Source: UBA5972 sp964567685 (GTDB lineage: Bacteria; Pseudomonadota; Alphaproteobacteria; Rhodobacterales; Rhodobacteraceae). From it: 64,000 bases of DNA. Under the pieces are notes generated by a model. The model worked only from the letters and a program-made list of their open reading frames with translations, had not been told where the DNA came from and did no database searches. The position numbers were made by a program, and so were the translations under genes. The stretch covers positions 46,520-110,519 of the forward strand of contig CAZMNO010000006.1 in the NCBI GenBank assembly GCA_964567685.1, written 5' to 3'. Below, piece after piece: positions 41,320-50,114 of the stretch. Every line of letters starts with the position of its first letter. Within the stretch, counting starts at the first letter, position 1.

Positions 41320-43598
41320 ACCCTGATCTCCCTTTCGCGTTCCTTCAGACGATAAAGCTGATCGCGCCCGGAAAGATAGGGATCAGGCCATTTTTCGCCC
41401 TCATCCCCCAATTCAGCGGCCGCATGCAATGTCCAGTACGGATCAGCCAGATGCGGGCGCGCCAGTGCCACAAGATCAGCCCGGCCTGCCATCAGAATGG
41501 AATTGGCGTGATCAGGTTCGTAAATATTGCCCACGGCCATGGTTTTCAGCCCGGCTTTATTGCGGATGCGATCGGAAAACGGGGTCTGGAACATGCGCCC
41601 ATAGACCGGATCGGCCTCCGGTGTTGTCTGACCGGCTGAAACATCAATTATGTCAACACCGGCATCGGCAAAAGCGCGGGCGATTTCAACGGCTTCCTCG
41701 GGAGTGACCCCATCCTCGCCGACCCAGTCATTGGCCGAAATTCGCACCGATAGAGGCTTTTCCTCAGGCCAGACTGCACGCACCGCACGAAATACCTCCA
41801 ACGGATAGCGCAGGCGGTTTTCCAGACTACCGCCATATTCATCAGTTCGGTTGTTGGAAACCGGGGTGATGAACGAGGAAAGCAGGTAACCATGGGCCGC
41901 GTGAAGCTCAGCCATGTCAAACCCGGCGCGATCAGCCATCTGGGCGGCGGCGACGAACTGGTCGCGCACAAGGTCCATATCGGCGCGATCCATCGGCTTT
42001 GGTGTCTGGTTTTGCCCGCTCCAGGGAATGTCGGAGGCAGACAGAAGCGGCCAGTTCCCTTGCTTGAGCGGCGCATCGCCTTCTTCCCAGCCAAGCTGGG
42101 TCGAGCCTTTGCGCCCGGCATGGCCGATCTGTGCGCACATCTTTGCCGTGGTTTCGGAATGGACGAATTCGACGATGCGCTTCCAGGCTGTTTCGTGCTC
42201 TGGCGCATAGAAGCCCGGGCATCCGGGCGTGATCCGCCCCTCGGGCGCAACGCAGGTCATTTCGCTATAAACCAGTCCGGCCCCGCCCTTGGCGCGTTCG
42301 CCGTAATGCACCAGATGCCAGTCGGTTGGGCAGCCATCCACGGCCTTATATTGCGCCATTGGCGAGACCACGACGCGGTTCTTCAGCGTCATGCCGCGTA
42401 AAGTGAAGGGGGCGAACATCGGGCTTCGGTCTGAGTTTATGCCAGCGCTCTTGTTAAACCAACGCTCCGCAGTTTCCAGCCATTTCGGATCGCGCAGGCG
42501 CAGGTTTTCGTGGCTGATCCGCTGCGAGCGGGTCAGAAGTGAGTAATTGAGCTGGATCGGGTCGAGATCAAGATAGCGCTCGACCTCTTCAAACCACTCA
42601 AGCGAATTGCGTGCAGCGGATTGCAAACGCAGAACTTCAAGCCGCCGTTCCTCCTGATAGCGCTCAAATGCAGCCTGCATCGAGTTTTCGGAATGCAGAT
42701 AATTCGCCAACGAAATCGCACTGTCAAAGGCAAGGCGAGAACCTGAACCGATGGAAAAATGCCCGGTGGCAGCGGCATCGCCCATCAGCACGATATTCTC
42801 ATGATGCCATTTCTCGCAGATCACCCGCGGGAAATTCATCCAAACCGCAGAGCCGCGCAGATGGTCGGCGTTGGAGATCAGCTTGTGCCCGCCGAGATGC
42901 GCAGCGAAGATGGAGCGGCAGCGCTCAATCGTGTCTTCCTTGCTCAAATGCTCAAAACCGGCTTTGTCCCAGGTTTCCTGCGTGCATTCGACAATCACTG
43001 TCGCGGTGCTCTCGTCAAACTGATAGGCGTGGATCCACATCCAGCCATGCTCGGTTTCCTCAAAGATGAAGGTGAAGGCGTCGTTGAAATTCTGATGCGT
43101 ACCCAGCCAGATGAATTTGCAATCTCGCTGGTCGATATCGGGTTTGAAACTGTCCTCAAATTCCGTCCGGATGAGGGAGTTGATGCCGTCGGTTGCGACC
43201 ACCAGATCATAGTCATCCTTGAAGTCACGCGCCGAATTGAACTGAGTCTCAAAGCGCAGATCGACGCCAAGCTCGCGGGCACGTTCCTGAAGAATGATCA
43301 GCATGGCTTTGCGCCCGATCCCGGCGAACCCATGCCCGCCTGACACCATGTGGCGGCCTTTGTGAAAAAGGGCGATGTCGTCCCAATAGGCAAAGCTGCC
43401 TTGGATCGCCTCGGTGCTGACGGGGTCGTTTTCCTGCATGTTTTCAAGAGCATCATCGGAAAGCACGACACCCCAGCCGAATGTATCATCGGCCTTGTTG
43501 CGCTCGATCACCGTGACTTCGTGGCCGGGATCTCTCAGCTTCATGCTGATGGCGAAATAGAGGCCGGCTGGACCACCTCCAAGACATGCGATTTTCAT
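41316..43598 (-). CDS. Fused 2-aminobenzoyl-CoA monooxygenase/reductase type enzyme
   Basis: 760 residues. N-terminal half (1-380) is a FAD aromatic monooxygenase: KIACLGGGPAGLYFAISMKL, LVVATDGINSLIRTEF and GDAAATGHFSIGSGSRLAFD. C-terminal half (about 390-760) is an Old Yellow Enzyme: SPMFAPFTLRGMTLKNRVVV SPMAQY, AQIGHAGRK, AAHGYLLSSFITPVSNNRTD EYGG. This fusion is known for 2-aminobenzoyl-CoA monooxygenase/reductase and salicylyl-CoA 5-hydroxylase. With kynU and a CoA ligase here, 2-aminobenzoyl-CoA is preferred. GGGGGAA ribosome site. First gene of the operon. Confidence 0.93.
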   Translation of the reverse strand: MKIACLGGGPAGLYFAISMKLRDPGHEVTVIERNKADDTFGWGVVLSDDALENMQENDPVSTEAIQGSFAYWDDIALFHKGRHMVSGGHGFAGIGRKAMLIILQERARELGVDLRFETQFNSARDFKDDYDLVVATDGINSLIRTEFEDSFKPDIDQRDCKFIWLGTHQNFNDAFTFIFEETEHGWMWIHAYQFDESTATVIVECTQETWDKAGFEHLSKEDTIERCRSIFAAHLGGHKLISNADHLRGSAVWMNFPRVICEKWHHENIVLMGDAAATGHFSIGSGSRLAFDSAISLANYLHSENSMQAAFERYQEERRLEVLRLQSAARNSLEWFEEVERYLDLDPIQLNYSLLTRSQRISHENLRLRDPKWLETAERWFNKSAGINSDRSPMFAPFTLRGMTLKNRVVVSPMAQYKAVDGCPTDWHLVHYGERAKGGAGLVYSEMTCVAPEGRITPGCPGFYAPEHETAWKRIVEFVHSETTAKMCAQIGHAGRKGSTQLGWEEGDAPLKQGNWPLLSASDIPWSGQNQTPKPMDRADMDLVRDQFVAAAQMADRAGFDMAELHAAHGYLLSSFITPVSNNRTDEYGGSLENRLRYPLEVFRAVRAVWPEEKPLSVRISANDWVGEDGVTPEEAVEIARAFADAGVDIIDVSAGQTTPEADPVYGRMFQTPFSDRIRNKAGLKTMAVGNIYEPDHANSILMAGRADLVALARPHLADPYWTLHAAAELGDEGEKWPDPYLSGRDQLYRLKEREREIRV

Positions 43599-43987
43599 CT
43601 GATTCCCCCGTTTGTTCGGTTGCTGAACGGGGTAATTTTATATCATGACTTAAATATTTCAAGCTTAAAGTAAATAAGAACCAATCTGGTCTTCTGGACG
43701 AGTAGGCCTATCAAATGAACATAAGTGTCTTTTGCCGATATAACTCGGCCGGGAATCAAGGCGCTCGCGCCGCCTGGCCAGCGCCAGTCTCTCGGGTTTT
43801 GCTTGCAGAACCCTGTCGACAGCGAATTGTAATGCAATGCGCGAAAGACCGCCCCCATGGGCGGGCGCTTTTGCAGCCTTTGTGGCCAACAAAAACGCGA
43901 AAGGTGTTCCTGGCATGAACTGCCCTACACCACGGTAACAGCGCCCACCCGCGGTCGGGCACTGGCCTCTGTGGCGTGTTAGATGTT
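43599..43987. other. 389-bp intergenic region: promoter side of the catabolic operon and a hairpin
   Basis: No credible gene. Near the operon start lies an AT-rich stretch with ACTTAAA (43648-43654) and TTAAAGT (43665-43671), an inverted repeat with one mismatch and a 10-bp spacer, a candidate MarR operator, plus GTTC/GAAC arms at 43614-43628. Further on, CCGCCC (43849-43854) pairs with GGGCGG (43859-43864), followed by TTTT on the plus side and TCTTTC on the minus side: a probable terminator for the minus-strand gene at 43988. Confidence 0.4.
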
Positions 43988-46384
43988 CTATGGATCAAAC
44001 AAGGGCTTCGTAATCAGCCTAGCCGCCCGCATCTCGCCCAATATTTCAATCTCCACTTCAAGCCCGTCCTCAGCCCTGTCGGCAGGCACAAATCCCATGG
44101 CAATGGATTTGTCGGCGTAATGTGAATATCCCCCGGATGTGCAGAAGCCGACGACCTTGCCCTCCAGCCAGATCGGCTCGTAAGCCACGACATCTGCGTC
44201 ATCGGCTTCGACCTCAAACACACAGAGCCTGCGCGCCGCCCCTTCGGCCTTTTCCTTCATTGCCGGGGCCTTGCCGATCCAGTCGCTTTCCTTGTTCCAG
44301 CTGATAAACCGGTCCATTCCGGTTTCACAGGGCGTATAGTCCGGGCTGAATTCGCGCCCCCAGGAGCCAAAGAACCGATCGAGTCTCAGGCTCATCATCG
44401 CACGCATGCCAAAGGGTCTGAGGCCCAGATCGGCCCCGGCTTCGCTCAGGGCCAAATAGAGTGCACGCTGGCTGGCGGAGTCGGAAAAAATCTCATAGCC
44501 GAGATCGCCGGTATAGCTGACACGTTGAACGACACAGTTGCACATATCCACGGTCAACTTTTTGACATCCATGAAGCGGAACGCCCCTTCTGAAACATCC
44601 GCCCGCGTCACCCGCGAAAGCAACTCCCGCGCCTTTGGTCCGGCGATCTGAAAACCGATAAACGTATCCGAGCAATTTTCGATCTCAACACCTCTCTCCG
44701 GCAGGTTCTGCAGGAACCAGCGCATGTGAAAGGCCTGCGCGCCATAGCTGGCAGTCAGGCGAAACTCTTCCTCGCCAAGGCAGGAGATGGTGAAGTCGCC
44801 GATAAGCTTGCCCTTGGGGCTGAGCATCGGGGTCAGGCTGATGCGCCCTTCTTTCGGCACGCGTCCGGCCATGATCCGGTCAAGCCAGGCGCGCGCGCCT
44901 TCGCCGGTTACGCGGTATTTGCCGAAATTATGCACCTCGTTGATGCCGACACCGCCGCGCACCGCCAGAACCTCTTGCCTTGTTGCTTCCCAGGCGTTGG
45001 AACGGCGGAATGAGGGGGTCTCAAAGCGATCCTCGCCCTCAAGGGCGAAGTAATTCACCGCTTCCATGCCGAATTGCGCGCCGAAGACGGCATTCTGCTT
45101 GTCCCAGATGTCATAGGCGGGTGTGGTCTTGAACGGCCGGCAAGCCGGCAGTTCCTCGTTCGGGTAGTTGACGGAAAAGCGGCGTTGATAATTTTCGATC
45201 ACCTTGGGGCGGGTATAGCCCGGTGTGACCCAGTCACCAAATCGTGCCACATCCATGGCAATTGTGTCGCGTTCGGTTTCGCCTTCGATCATCCATTGCG
45301 CCAGCATCAGGCCGACACCGCCGCCCTGCGAAAAGCCTGCCATCACGCCGCAGGCTGACCAGTAGTTGCGCATGCCCGGTACCGGGCCGACCAGTGGATT
45401 GCCGTCAGGCGCAAAGGTGAAGGGGCCGTGAATGACGTTTTTTACACCTGCGGTTTCAAGGATCGGATAGCGTTTGTAGGCAAATGCAATGGAGTCTTCG
45501 ATCTTGTCCAGATTGTCGGGCAGCAGCTCATGGCCGAAATCCCAGGGGGTGCCGTCGACAGCCCATGGGCGGCAGGGTTGTTCGTAAAACCCGATGCACA
45601 GCCCCTTGCCCTCTTGCCTGAGATAGCTTTCGCCGCCGGGATCCATCACATGCGGATGCTCAGACCCGGTTTCAAAGATCATCGGAATGTCTTCGGTAAC
45701 GATATACTGATGCTCCATCGGATGCAGCGGCAGATAGATCCCGGCCATCGCTCCGACCTCACGCGCCCAGAGGCCGCCAGCATTGACTACATGTTCGGCA
45801 TGAATGGTGCCAAGTTCGGTGACCACATCCCATGTACCGTCAGCACGCTGGTTGGTCTCTTTCACCGGGTTTCTGAGCACGATCTCAGCCCCGGCCATGC
45901 GCGCGGCTTTGGCATAGGCGTGGGTGGTGCCGGAAGGATCCAGATGGCCGTCAAGCGGGTCGTAGAGACCGCCCATAATGCCGTCTGTATTTGTTACGGG
46001 AGCCAGTTTCCTGATCTCTTCAGGCGTCACCAGCTCGGTTTCCAGCCCCATGAAGCGGTGTTTGGCGCGTTCGGCTTTCAGCATATCCAGCCGCTCGGGC
46101 GTATCGGCAAGGGTGACGCCACCGACATGGTGCAGGCCACAGGACATACCGGTGATCGCCTCAAGCTCTTTATAAAGCCGGATCGTATAGCCCTGAAGGG
46201 CGGCCATGTTGGTGTCGCCGTTAAGCGTGTGAAACCCACCCGCTGCATGCCATGTTGAGCCTGAAGTCAGTTCAGAGCGCTCGATGAGCATAACATCGGA
46301 CCACCCGAGCTTTGTCAGATGGTAAAGAACCGAAGCGCCGACGACCCCGCCGCCGATCACTGTCACTTGTGCTGAAGTCTTCAT
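43988..46384 (-). CDS. Dimethylglycine dehydrogenase-type FAD enzyme with GcvT domains
   Basis: 798 residues. N-terminal FAD domain (VTVIGGGVVGASVLYHLTKL, ERSELTSGSTWHAAGGFHTL with a His that can carry covalent FAD in this family) to about 370, then a linker and glycine-cleavage T-like domains (FRRSNAWEATRQEVLAVRGG, YTGDLGYEIFSDSASQRALY, RLDRFFGSWGREFSPDYTP). Enzymes of this build demethylate dimethylglycine or sarcosine and pass the one-carbon unit to tetrahydrofolate. Substrate not proven. Stand-alone gene; uses of glycine betaine are common in marine Roseobacters. Confidence 0.88.
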   Translation of the reverse strand: MKTSAQVTVIGGGVVGASVLYHLTKLGWSDVMLIERSELTSGSTWHAAGGFHTLNGDTNMAALQGYTIRLYKELEAITGMSCGLHHVGGVTLADTPERLDMLKAERAKHRFMGLETELVTPEEIRKLAPVTNTDGIMGGLYDPLDGHLDPSGTTHAYAKAARMAGAEIVLRNPVKETNQRADGTWDVVTELGTIHAEHVVNAGGLWAREVGAMAGIYLPLHPMEHQYIVTEDIPMIFETGSEHPHVMDPGGESYLRQEGKGLCIGFYEQPCRPWAVDGTPWDFGHELLPDNLDKIEDSIAFAYKRYPILETAGVKNVIHGPFTFAPDGNPLVGPVPGMRNYWSACGVMAGFSQGGGVGLMLAQWMIEGETERDTIAMDVARFGDWVTPGYTRPKVIENYQRRFSVNYPNEELPACRPFKTTPAYDIWDKQNAVFGAQFGMEAVNYFALEGEDRFETPSFRRSNAWEATRQEVLAVRGGVGINEVHNFGKYRVTGEGARAWLDRIMAGRVPKEGRISLTPMLSPKGKLIGDFTISCLGEEEFRLTASYGAQAFHMRWFLQNLPERGVEIENCSDTFIGFQIAGPKARELLSRVTRADVSEGAFRFMDVKKLTVDMCNCVVQRVSYTGDLGYEIFSDSASQRALYLALSEAGADLGLRPFGMRAMMSLRLDRFFGSWGREFSPDYTPCETGMDRFISWNKESDWIGKAPAMKEKAEGAARRLCVFEVEADDADVVAYEPIWLEGKVVGFCTSGGYSHYADKSIAMGFVPADRAEDGLEVEIEILGEMRAARLITKPLFDP

Positions 46385-46481
46385 TGCTCTCTCCCAACTC
46401 TCGCAATTCCTTCATCCATTCATGCAAGCTGACGAGGCCCGCGCGTGTCAGGAAACGACGAAAAGCCAGACCCACATGTCG

Positions 46482-47366
46482 CTATTTGCGAGGTTTCCAG
46501 CGACGGTGAATCCAGAACCACTGGCCGGGATAAGCACGTACCATGGTTTCCAGCGAGTCGTTTAATCCCTGCGTCATGGTTTCAGCATCGCTTGCGGGGA
46601 TCGGTGCGTGCACCTCAACCGCAAAATCAACGCCGTTTTTCTGGCGAATGCCGTAATAGGGAAAAAGCTGCGCCTGGTATTTGAGCGAAAACTCTGCCGC
46701 CGAAGTCATGGTCAGGGCTGGCTGACCAAAAAATGTCAGATCAGCGCCTTCGCCAGCCGCCTGATCGTTGAGCAAAGCGATTATGCCACCTTTTCTGAGA
46801 TGACCAAGCAGGCCCTTGGTTCCGGCAACCCCACGCGGATAGTTCGGCTGCGCAATCCGGTTCATGTTGTTGATATAGCGCCGGTTTGTAAACGCGTTGT
46901 TCATCGGGCGGTAGATCGCTGCCGTGGTGTGGCCAAGCTCGGCCAGCTTCACCCGGATCGCCTGATAATTGCCGAAATGTCCCGACACAAGAATGACCGG
47001 TTTGTCTTCCTGTAAGGCTTTCAGAAGGGCGGGCTTGCCGGGGCCGGTCATCTCGGCCCGCGCTGCATGGCGCAGGAAACCGGTAACGCGGAAGCTTTCC
47101 AGCATCAGCCTTGCAGAATTATCGCTGACTTCACGGCACAGGCGGCGCATGTCAGCCTCACCCATATCCGGCCAGACGAGGCGCAGGTTTTTCCTGATGC
47201 GCCGGTTCGCGCCAAATAGCGGCGCCAGCAGGCGGGCGCTGATCCAACCGGCCAGGGACAGGCTGGCCCTGTATGGTAGAAGCGACATCAGAGCGAAAAA
47301 CCCGCGCACAGGCAGGTCGATCAGGAAGTTCAGCACCCCTCCGGTTTCAAATCTACGCGCTGCCAT
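46482..47366 (-). CDS. Lauroyl-type lipid acyltransferase (HtrB/LpxL family)
   Basis: 294 residues from ATG 47366; a longer in-frame start at 47414 lies inside the transporter gene. LPLAT family: VSGHFGNYQAIRVKLAELGH (catalytic His with a downstream acid), RPMNNAFTNRRYI, GIIALLNDQAAGEGADLTFF and the end GQWFWIHRRWKPRK. N-terminal hydrophobic helix anchors it to the inner membrane. Likely adds a secondary acyl chain to lipid A or an ornithine-type lipid. The 14-bp overlap with the DMT gene shows it is in the nitrile-hydratase-like operon. Confidence 0.88.
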   Translation of the reverse strand: MAARRFETGGVLNFLIDLPVRGFFALMSLLPYRASLSLAGWISARLLAPLFGANRRIRKNLRLVWPDMGEADMRRLCREVSDNSARLMLESFRVTGFLRHAARAEMTGPGKPALLKALQEDKPVILVSGHFGNYQAIRVKLAELGHTTAAIYRPMNNAFTNRRYINNMNRIAQPNYPRGVAGTKGLLGHLRKGGIIALLNDQAAGEGADLTFFGQPALTMTSAAEFSLKYQAQLFPYYGIRQKNGVDFAVEVHAPIPASDAETMTQGLNDSLETMVRAYPGQWFWIHRRWKPRK

Positions 47367-48252
47367 GCCGGTTATCTGCTTGCTTTGACTGAAGATATTC
47401 GCGATGCCAGACATAGACCCCGGCCGAGATGATCACAAGCGCGCCGACCCAGACCCAGAAATCCGGGAATTCCGCGAAAAACAGCATGCCCCAGATCACC
47501 GCAAAGACGATGCCGACATAGGCAAACGGGGCAATTGCCGCCGCTTCGGCGATGGTAAAAGCGCGGATCAGGCATAATTGCCCAATGCCACCCAAAAGGC
47601 CCAACAGCAGCATCAGCCCCCAGTCCGCGAGGCTTGGCTGGGTCCAGAAGGCGGGAACGACCAGACAGGCGACAATCGTGCCAATGAGGGCGGTATAGAG
47701 AAAACTGGTCCAGACACTTTCTTCGCGCCCCAGAAACCGGGTCGAGAGAGCGTAACCGGCGTAAAATACAGCCCCCAATGCGGGCAATAGCGCGGCTGGC
47801 GAGTAGACCGCACCGCCGGGGCGGATGATGATCAGGGCACCGGTCAGCCCAACCACGACACCCAATGCGCGCCTGAGACCAAAGGCTTCGCCCAGGATCA
47901 GAAAGGCCCCGACACTAATCAGTATGGGATTGATCAAAAGGATGGCACTGGCCTCGGCCAGACCGATGAGCGAAATGCCAAAGAAAAAGGAAAGCGTGGC
48001 GGCAAACAGAAATGCCGAGCGCACCAGCTGCAAACCCAGATAGCGGGTGCGCAGAACCGATCTGAGGCGCGGCAGCAGGATCAGCGTCGCCACCAGCGTC
48101 TGGCTGGTATAACGCGCCCAGACCACCTGAAAAACGTCATAACGCTGGGCCAGCCCCTTGGCGACGGCATCCATCAGGGAAAAGAAAAAGAGTGTCGTCA
48201 TCATCAGTATGATGCCCTGAACCGTCGGGCTGAGGCGCTGAAATGCGTTCAT
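47353..48252 (-). CDS. EamA/DMT-family transporter
   Basis: 299 residues with about ten hydrophobic helices in two EamA repeats (GIILMMTTLFFFSLMDAVAK, RSAFLFAATLSFFFGISLIG, ALLPALGAVFYAGYALSTRF, TIAEAAAIAPFAYVGIVFAV). Substrate unknown; families of this type export metabolites. ATGA overlap with the nitrile hydratase alpha-like gene links it to that operon. Confidence 0.9.
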   Translation of the reverse strand: MNAFQRLSPTVQGIILMMTTLFFFSLMDAVAKGLAQRYDVFQVVWARYTSQTLVATLILLPRLRSVLRTRYLGLQLVRSAFLFAATLSFFFGISLIGLAEASAILLINPILISVGAFLILGEAFGLRRALGVVVGLTGALIIIRPGGAVYSPAALLPALGAVFYAGYALSTRFLGREESVWTSFLYTALIGTIVACLVVPAFWTQPSLADWGLMLLLGLLGGIGQLCLIRAFTIAEAAAIAPFAYVGIVFAVIWGMLFFAEFPDFWVWVGALVIISAGVYVWHREYLQSKQADNRHGSA

Positions 48253-48917
48253 TCAGGCGCGGTCGCGCGCGCAACCCCGATCATCGAATCGCGGCTGATG
48301 AGGGCGGCAAGCGCCTCTTCATCCCAGCCTTCGGTGCCTTCGGGGCGGGCGGGAATGACGATGTAGCGCATATCGGCGGTGCTGTCATGCACGCGGACGG
48401 TGACGGATTCCGGCAGCTCAAGACCAAATTCCTGCAATACGGCGCGCGGGGTTTTCACCACGCGGCTGCGATAGGCGCGCTGTTTGTACCAGTCCGGCGG
48501 AAAGCCCAGAAGATTGCGCGGATAGCAGGAACATAAGGTGCAGACGATGACATTGTGAACGTCTTCGGTGTTTTTCACCGCGATCAGTTTCAGGGCATCA
48601 ATGTCAAAGCCCATCTCGCGGCTGGCTGCAGAGGCATCCGCCATCAGGCGGTTATGAAAGGCCGGATCAACCCACGCCCGCGCCACCAGTTTCGCCCCGT
48701 CGGCAGGCGAGCGGCTGTCCATCCGGTCGATCATGTGCATCACCTCAAGTTCGGTGGTGATGCCCTTTTCGATCAGCAGTTCCCGCATGGCGATTTCCAT
48801 GTTCTGCCAATAGGTTAGCGGCTTGTCCTGATCTTGGCGGTAAGGATGGCCAGAGGGCGACATGCCGGTGTGGCTGTGGGGAACATCATGGCTGTGATCG
48901 TCGTGGTCATGCGGCAT
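48249..48917 (-). CDS. Nitrile hydratase alpha / thiocyanate hydrolase gamma-like subunit
   Basis: 222 residues from ATG 48917. N-terminus is His-rich (PHDHDDHSHDVPHSHTGMSP), then KLVARAWVDPAFHNRLMADA and the metal claw VCTLCSCYPRN with Cys126, Cys129 and Cys131; Thr at position 2 of the claw marks the cobalt type. GFPPDWYKQRAYRSRVVKTP RAVL and RYIVIPARPEGTEGWDEEAL follow, both family standards. Two Cys would be oxidised to sulfenate/sulfinate. Beta subunit is split into two small genes as in thiocyanate hydrolase. Confidence 0.92.
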   Translation of the reverse strand: MPHDHDDHSHDVPHSHTGMSPSGHPYRQDQDKPLTYWQNMEIAMRELLIEKGITTELEVMHMIDRMDSRSPADGAKLVARAWVDPAFHNRLMADASAASREMGFDIDALKLIAVKNTEDVHNVIVCTLCSCYPRNLLGFPPDWYKQRAYRSRVVKTPRAVLQEFGLELPESVTVRVHDSTADMRYIVIPARPEGTEGWDEEALAALISRDSMIGVARATAPE

Positions 48918-48919
48918 CG

Positions 48920-49195
48920 CTAATCCTCTACCTTGGTCAGCCAATGCTCAAAGATCTCGGCATCAATGGTATCGTTGGGGTTTTCCACCTCATCACCCCA
49001 GATCTCGGCCATGGTGAAGCGCACGCGGTGGAGCGGCAGTTTGTCTGCCTTTTGCCGGTAGGCCAGTTGCTCGGGATTGCCAAAGGGGCCGAGAGTGCGT
49101 TCGATCTCGCCTGTTTTGCCGCGCAGATAGGCCGGTGTGCGGACATGACCGGGGGGCATCATCGGGCTGACGCGGACACGCTCAGGCATCCTCAT
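48920..49195 (-). CDS. Nitrile hydratase beta C-terminal-domain-like subunit
   Basis: 91 residues from ATG 49195. SH3-like barrel of the beta C-terminus: PPGHVRTPAYLRGKTGEIER, then LHRVRFTMAEIWGDEVENPN. Overlaps the upstream gene by 14 bp and ends 2 bp before the alpha gene. In thiocyanate hydrolase the alpha subunit corresponds to this domain as a separate chain. Confidence 0.88.
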   Translation of the reverse strand: MRMPERVRVSPMMPPGHVRTPAYLRGKTGEIERTLGPFGNPEQLAYRQKADKLPLHRVRFTMAEIWGDEVENPNDTIDAEIFEHWLTKVED

Positions 49196-49556
49196 CTCCG
49201 GTGCAGGGGTTTGATAATTCGTTGATGGCACATTCGCCATAAGTGGTGCCGCGGGCTTTCACCTCGTCCATTTTCTCGCCGAGTTCCGCCAGCGAATAAG
49301 CCCCGGATTCAATCAGGTTCTGATTGATGCTCACCACCCAGCGTTCGTAGTAAGACATTGTTTCGTAAGCTTCTTCGCCCATGTCTTCGAGCACCCGGCG
49401 CAGCCCGTCAACGGTGAAATAGCCTTTGTCTGAGGTAATCACCATCAGCGCGTCAACACGCTTTTCCCATAGCTGGAAGTCATGGTCGTCGGGCACGATT
49501 TCACCGGCATCCTGTCCGCCCATATCATGCCAGCGTCTGCCTGTTGTATTGCTCAT
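49182..49556 (-). CDS. Nitrile hydratase beta N-terminal-domain-like subunit
   Basis: 124 residues from ATG 49556. WHDMGGQDAGEIVPDDHDFQ and LWEKRVDALMVITSDKGYFT VDGLRRVLEDM, then MSYYERWVVSINQNLIESGA, fit the helical N-terminal half of nitrile hydratase beta (DVGG... SYYExW). It equals thiocyanate hydrolase beta in position (first of three genes). An activator/chaperone of the P14K type is an alternative because such proteins are homologous to this domain. Translation upstream of ATG 49556 is not protein-like. Confidence 0.85.
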   Translation of the reverse strand: MSNTTGRRWHDMGGQDAGEIVPDDHDFQLWEKRVDALMVITSDKGYFTVDGLRRVLEDMGEEAYETMSYYERWVVSINQNLIESGAYSLAELGEKMDEVKARGTTYGECAINELSNPCTGDEDA

Positions 49557-49670
49557 GTCGCTGACGTTACGCGCCAGATGAGGGAAGGGCAATGTCTGGT
49601 CGGAATTTATGTGCGATGGAAGGACCGGTCTGTTAAGCTGAACCTTCGTGAGGCCAGAGGAGAAGGCGGC

Positions 49671-50063
49671 ATGATCGGCGATATCTTGCACTCGTTTCGG
49701 GCAATGCCGCTGTGGGTGCAGGTCTGGGTGGCGCTTGTACTGGTGCCGGTCAATGTGGCCAGTCTTCTGTTTCTTGATGCGCCAAACGGTGTGACAATTG
49801 CGGTTTTGGCCAATGGAGCGCTTTGGCTCAATGGCGGGATAATGCTTTATGAGCGCGGGTTGTCGCGCCTTATGGCGCTGCCGCATCTTCTTTTGTGGAC
49901 GCCGCTGGTGATGATACTGGCGGTGACCCTGTCAAAGGGAATAGCGGGCGAGGCGGTTGCTTTTTTCTGGGCTTTGCTGGTCATCAACCTGATTTCGCTG
50001 GGTTTTGACTATGTGGATTTCTGGAAATGGCTGCAGGGGCAGCGCGAGGTCGCGGGGCGCTGA
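49671..50063 (+). CDS. Small integral membrane protein
   Basis: 130 residues from ATG 49671 with an AGGAGAAGG ribosome site. Four hydrophobic segments (VQVWVALVLVPVNVASLLFL, VTIAVLANGALWLNGGIML, LLLWTPLVMILAVTLSKGIA, AVAFFWALLVINLISLGFDY) and an end GFDYVDFWKWLQGQREVAGR. No motif recognised. Divergent from the nitrile-hydratase-like operon. Confidence 0.8.
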   Translation: MIGDILHSFRAMPLWVQVWVALVLVPVNVASLLFLDAPNGVTIAVLANGALWLNGGIMLYERGLSRLMALPHLLLWTPLVMILAVTLSKGIAGEAVAFFWALLVINLISLGFDYVDFWKWLQGQREVAGR

Positions 50064-50114
50064 CAGGCTTGAACTGAGTCGGATTTGAGTATTTCTGAAA
50101 CGATGAAGTCGCCG

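Noticed and set aside
43643..43998. Several short open frames in the 43599-43987 intergenic region
   Set aside because: None has a ribosome site, sensible composition or recognisable motif.
49557..49886. N-terminal extension of the nitrile hydratase beta-N gene upstream of 49556
   Set aside because: The added residues are His/Arg/Gln-rich antisense of the membrane protein gene at 49671.
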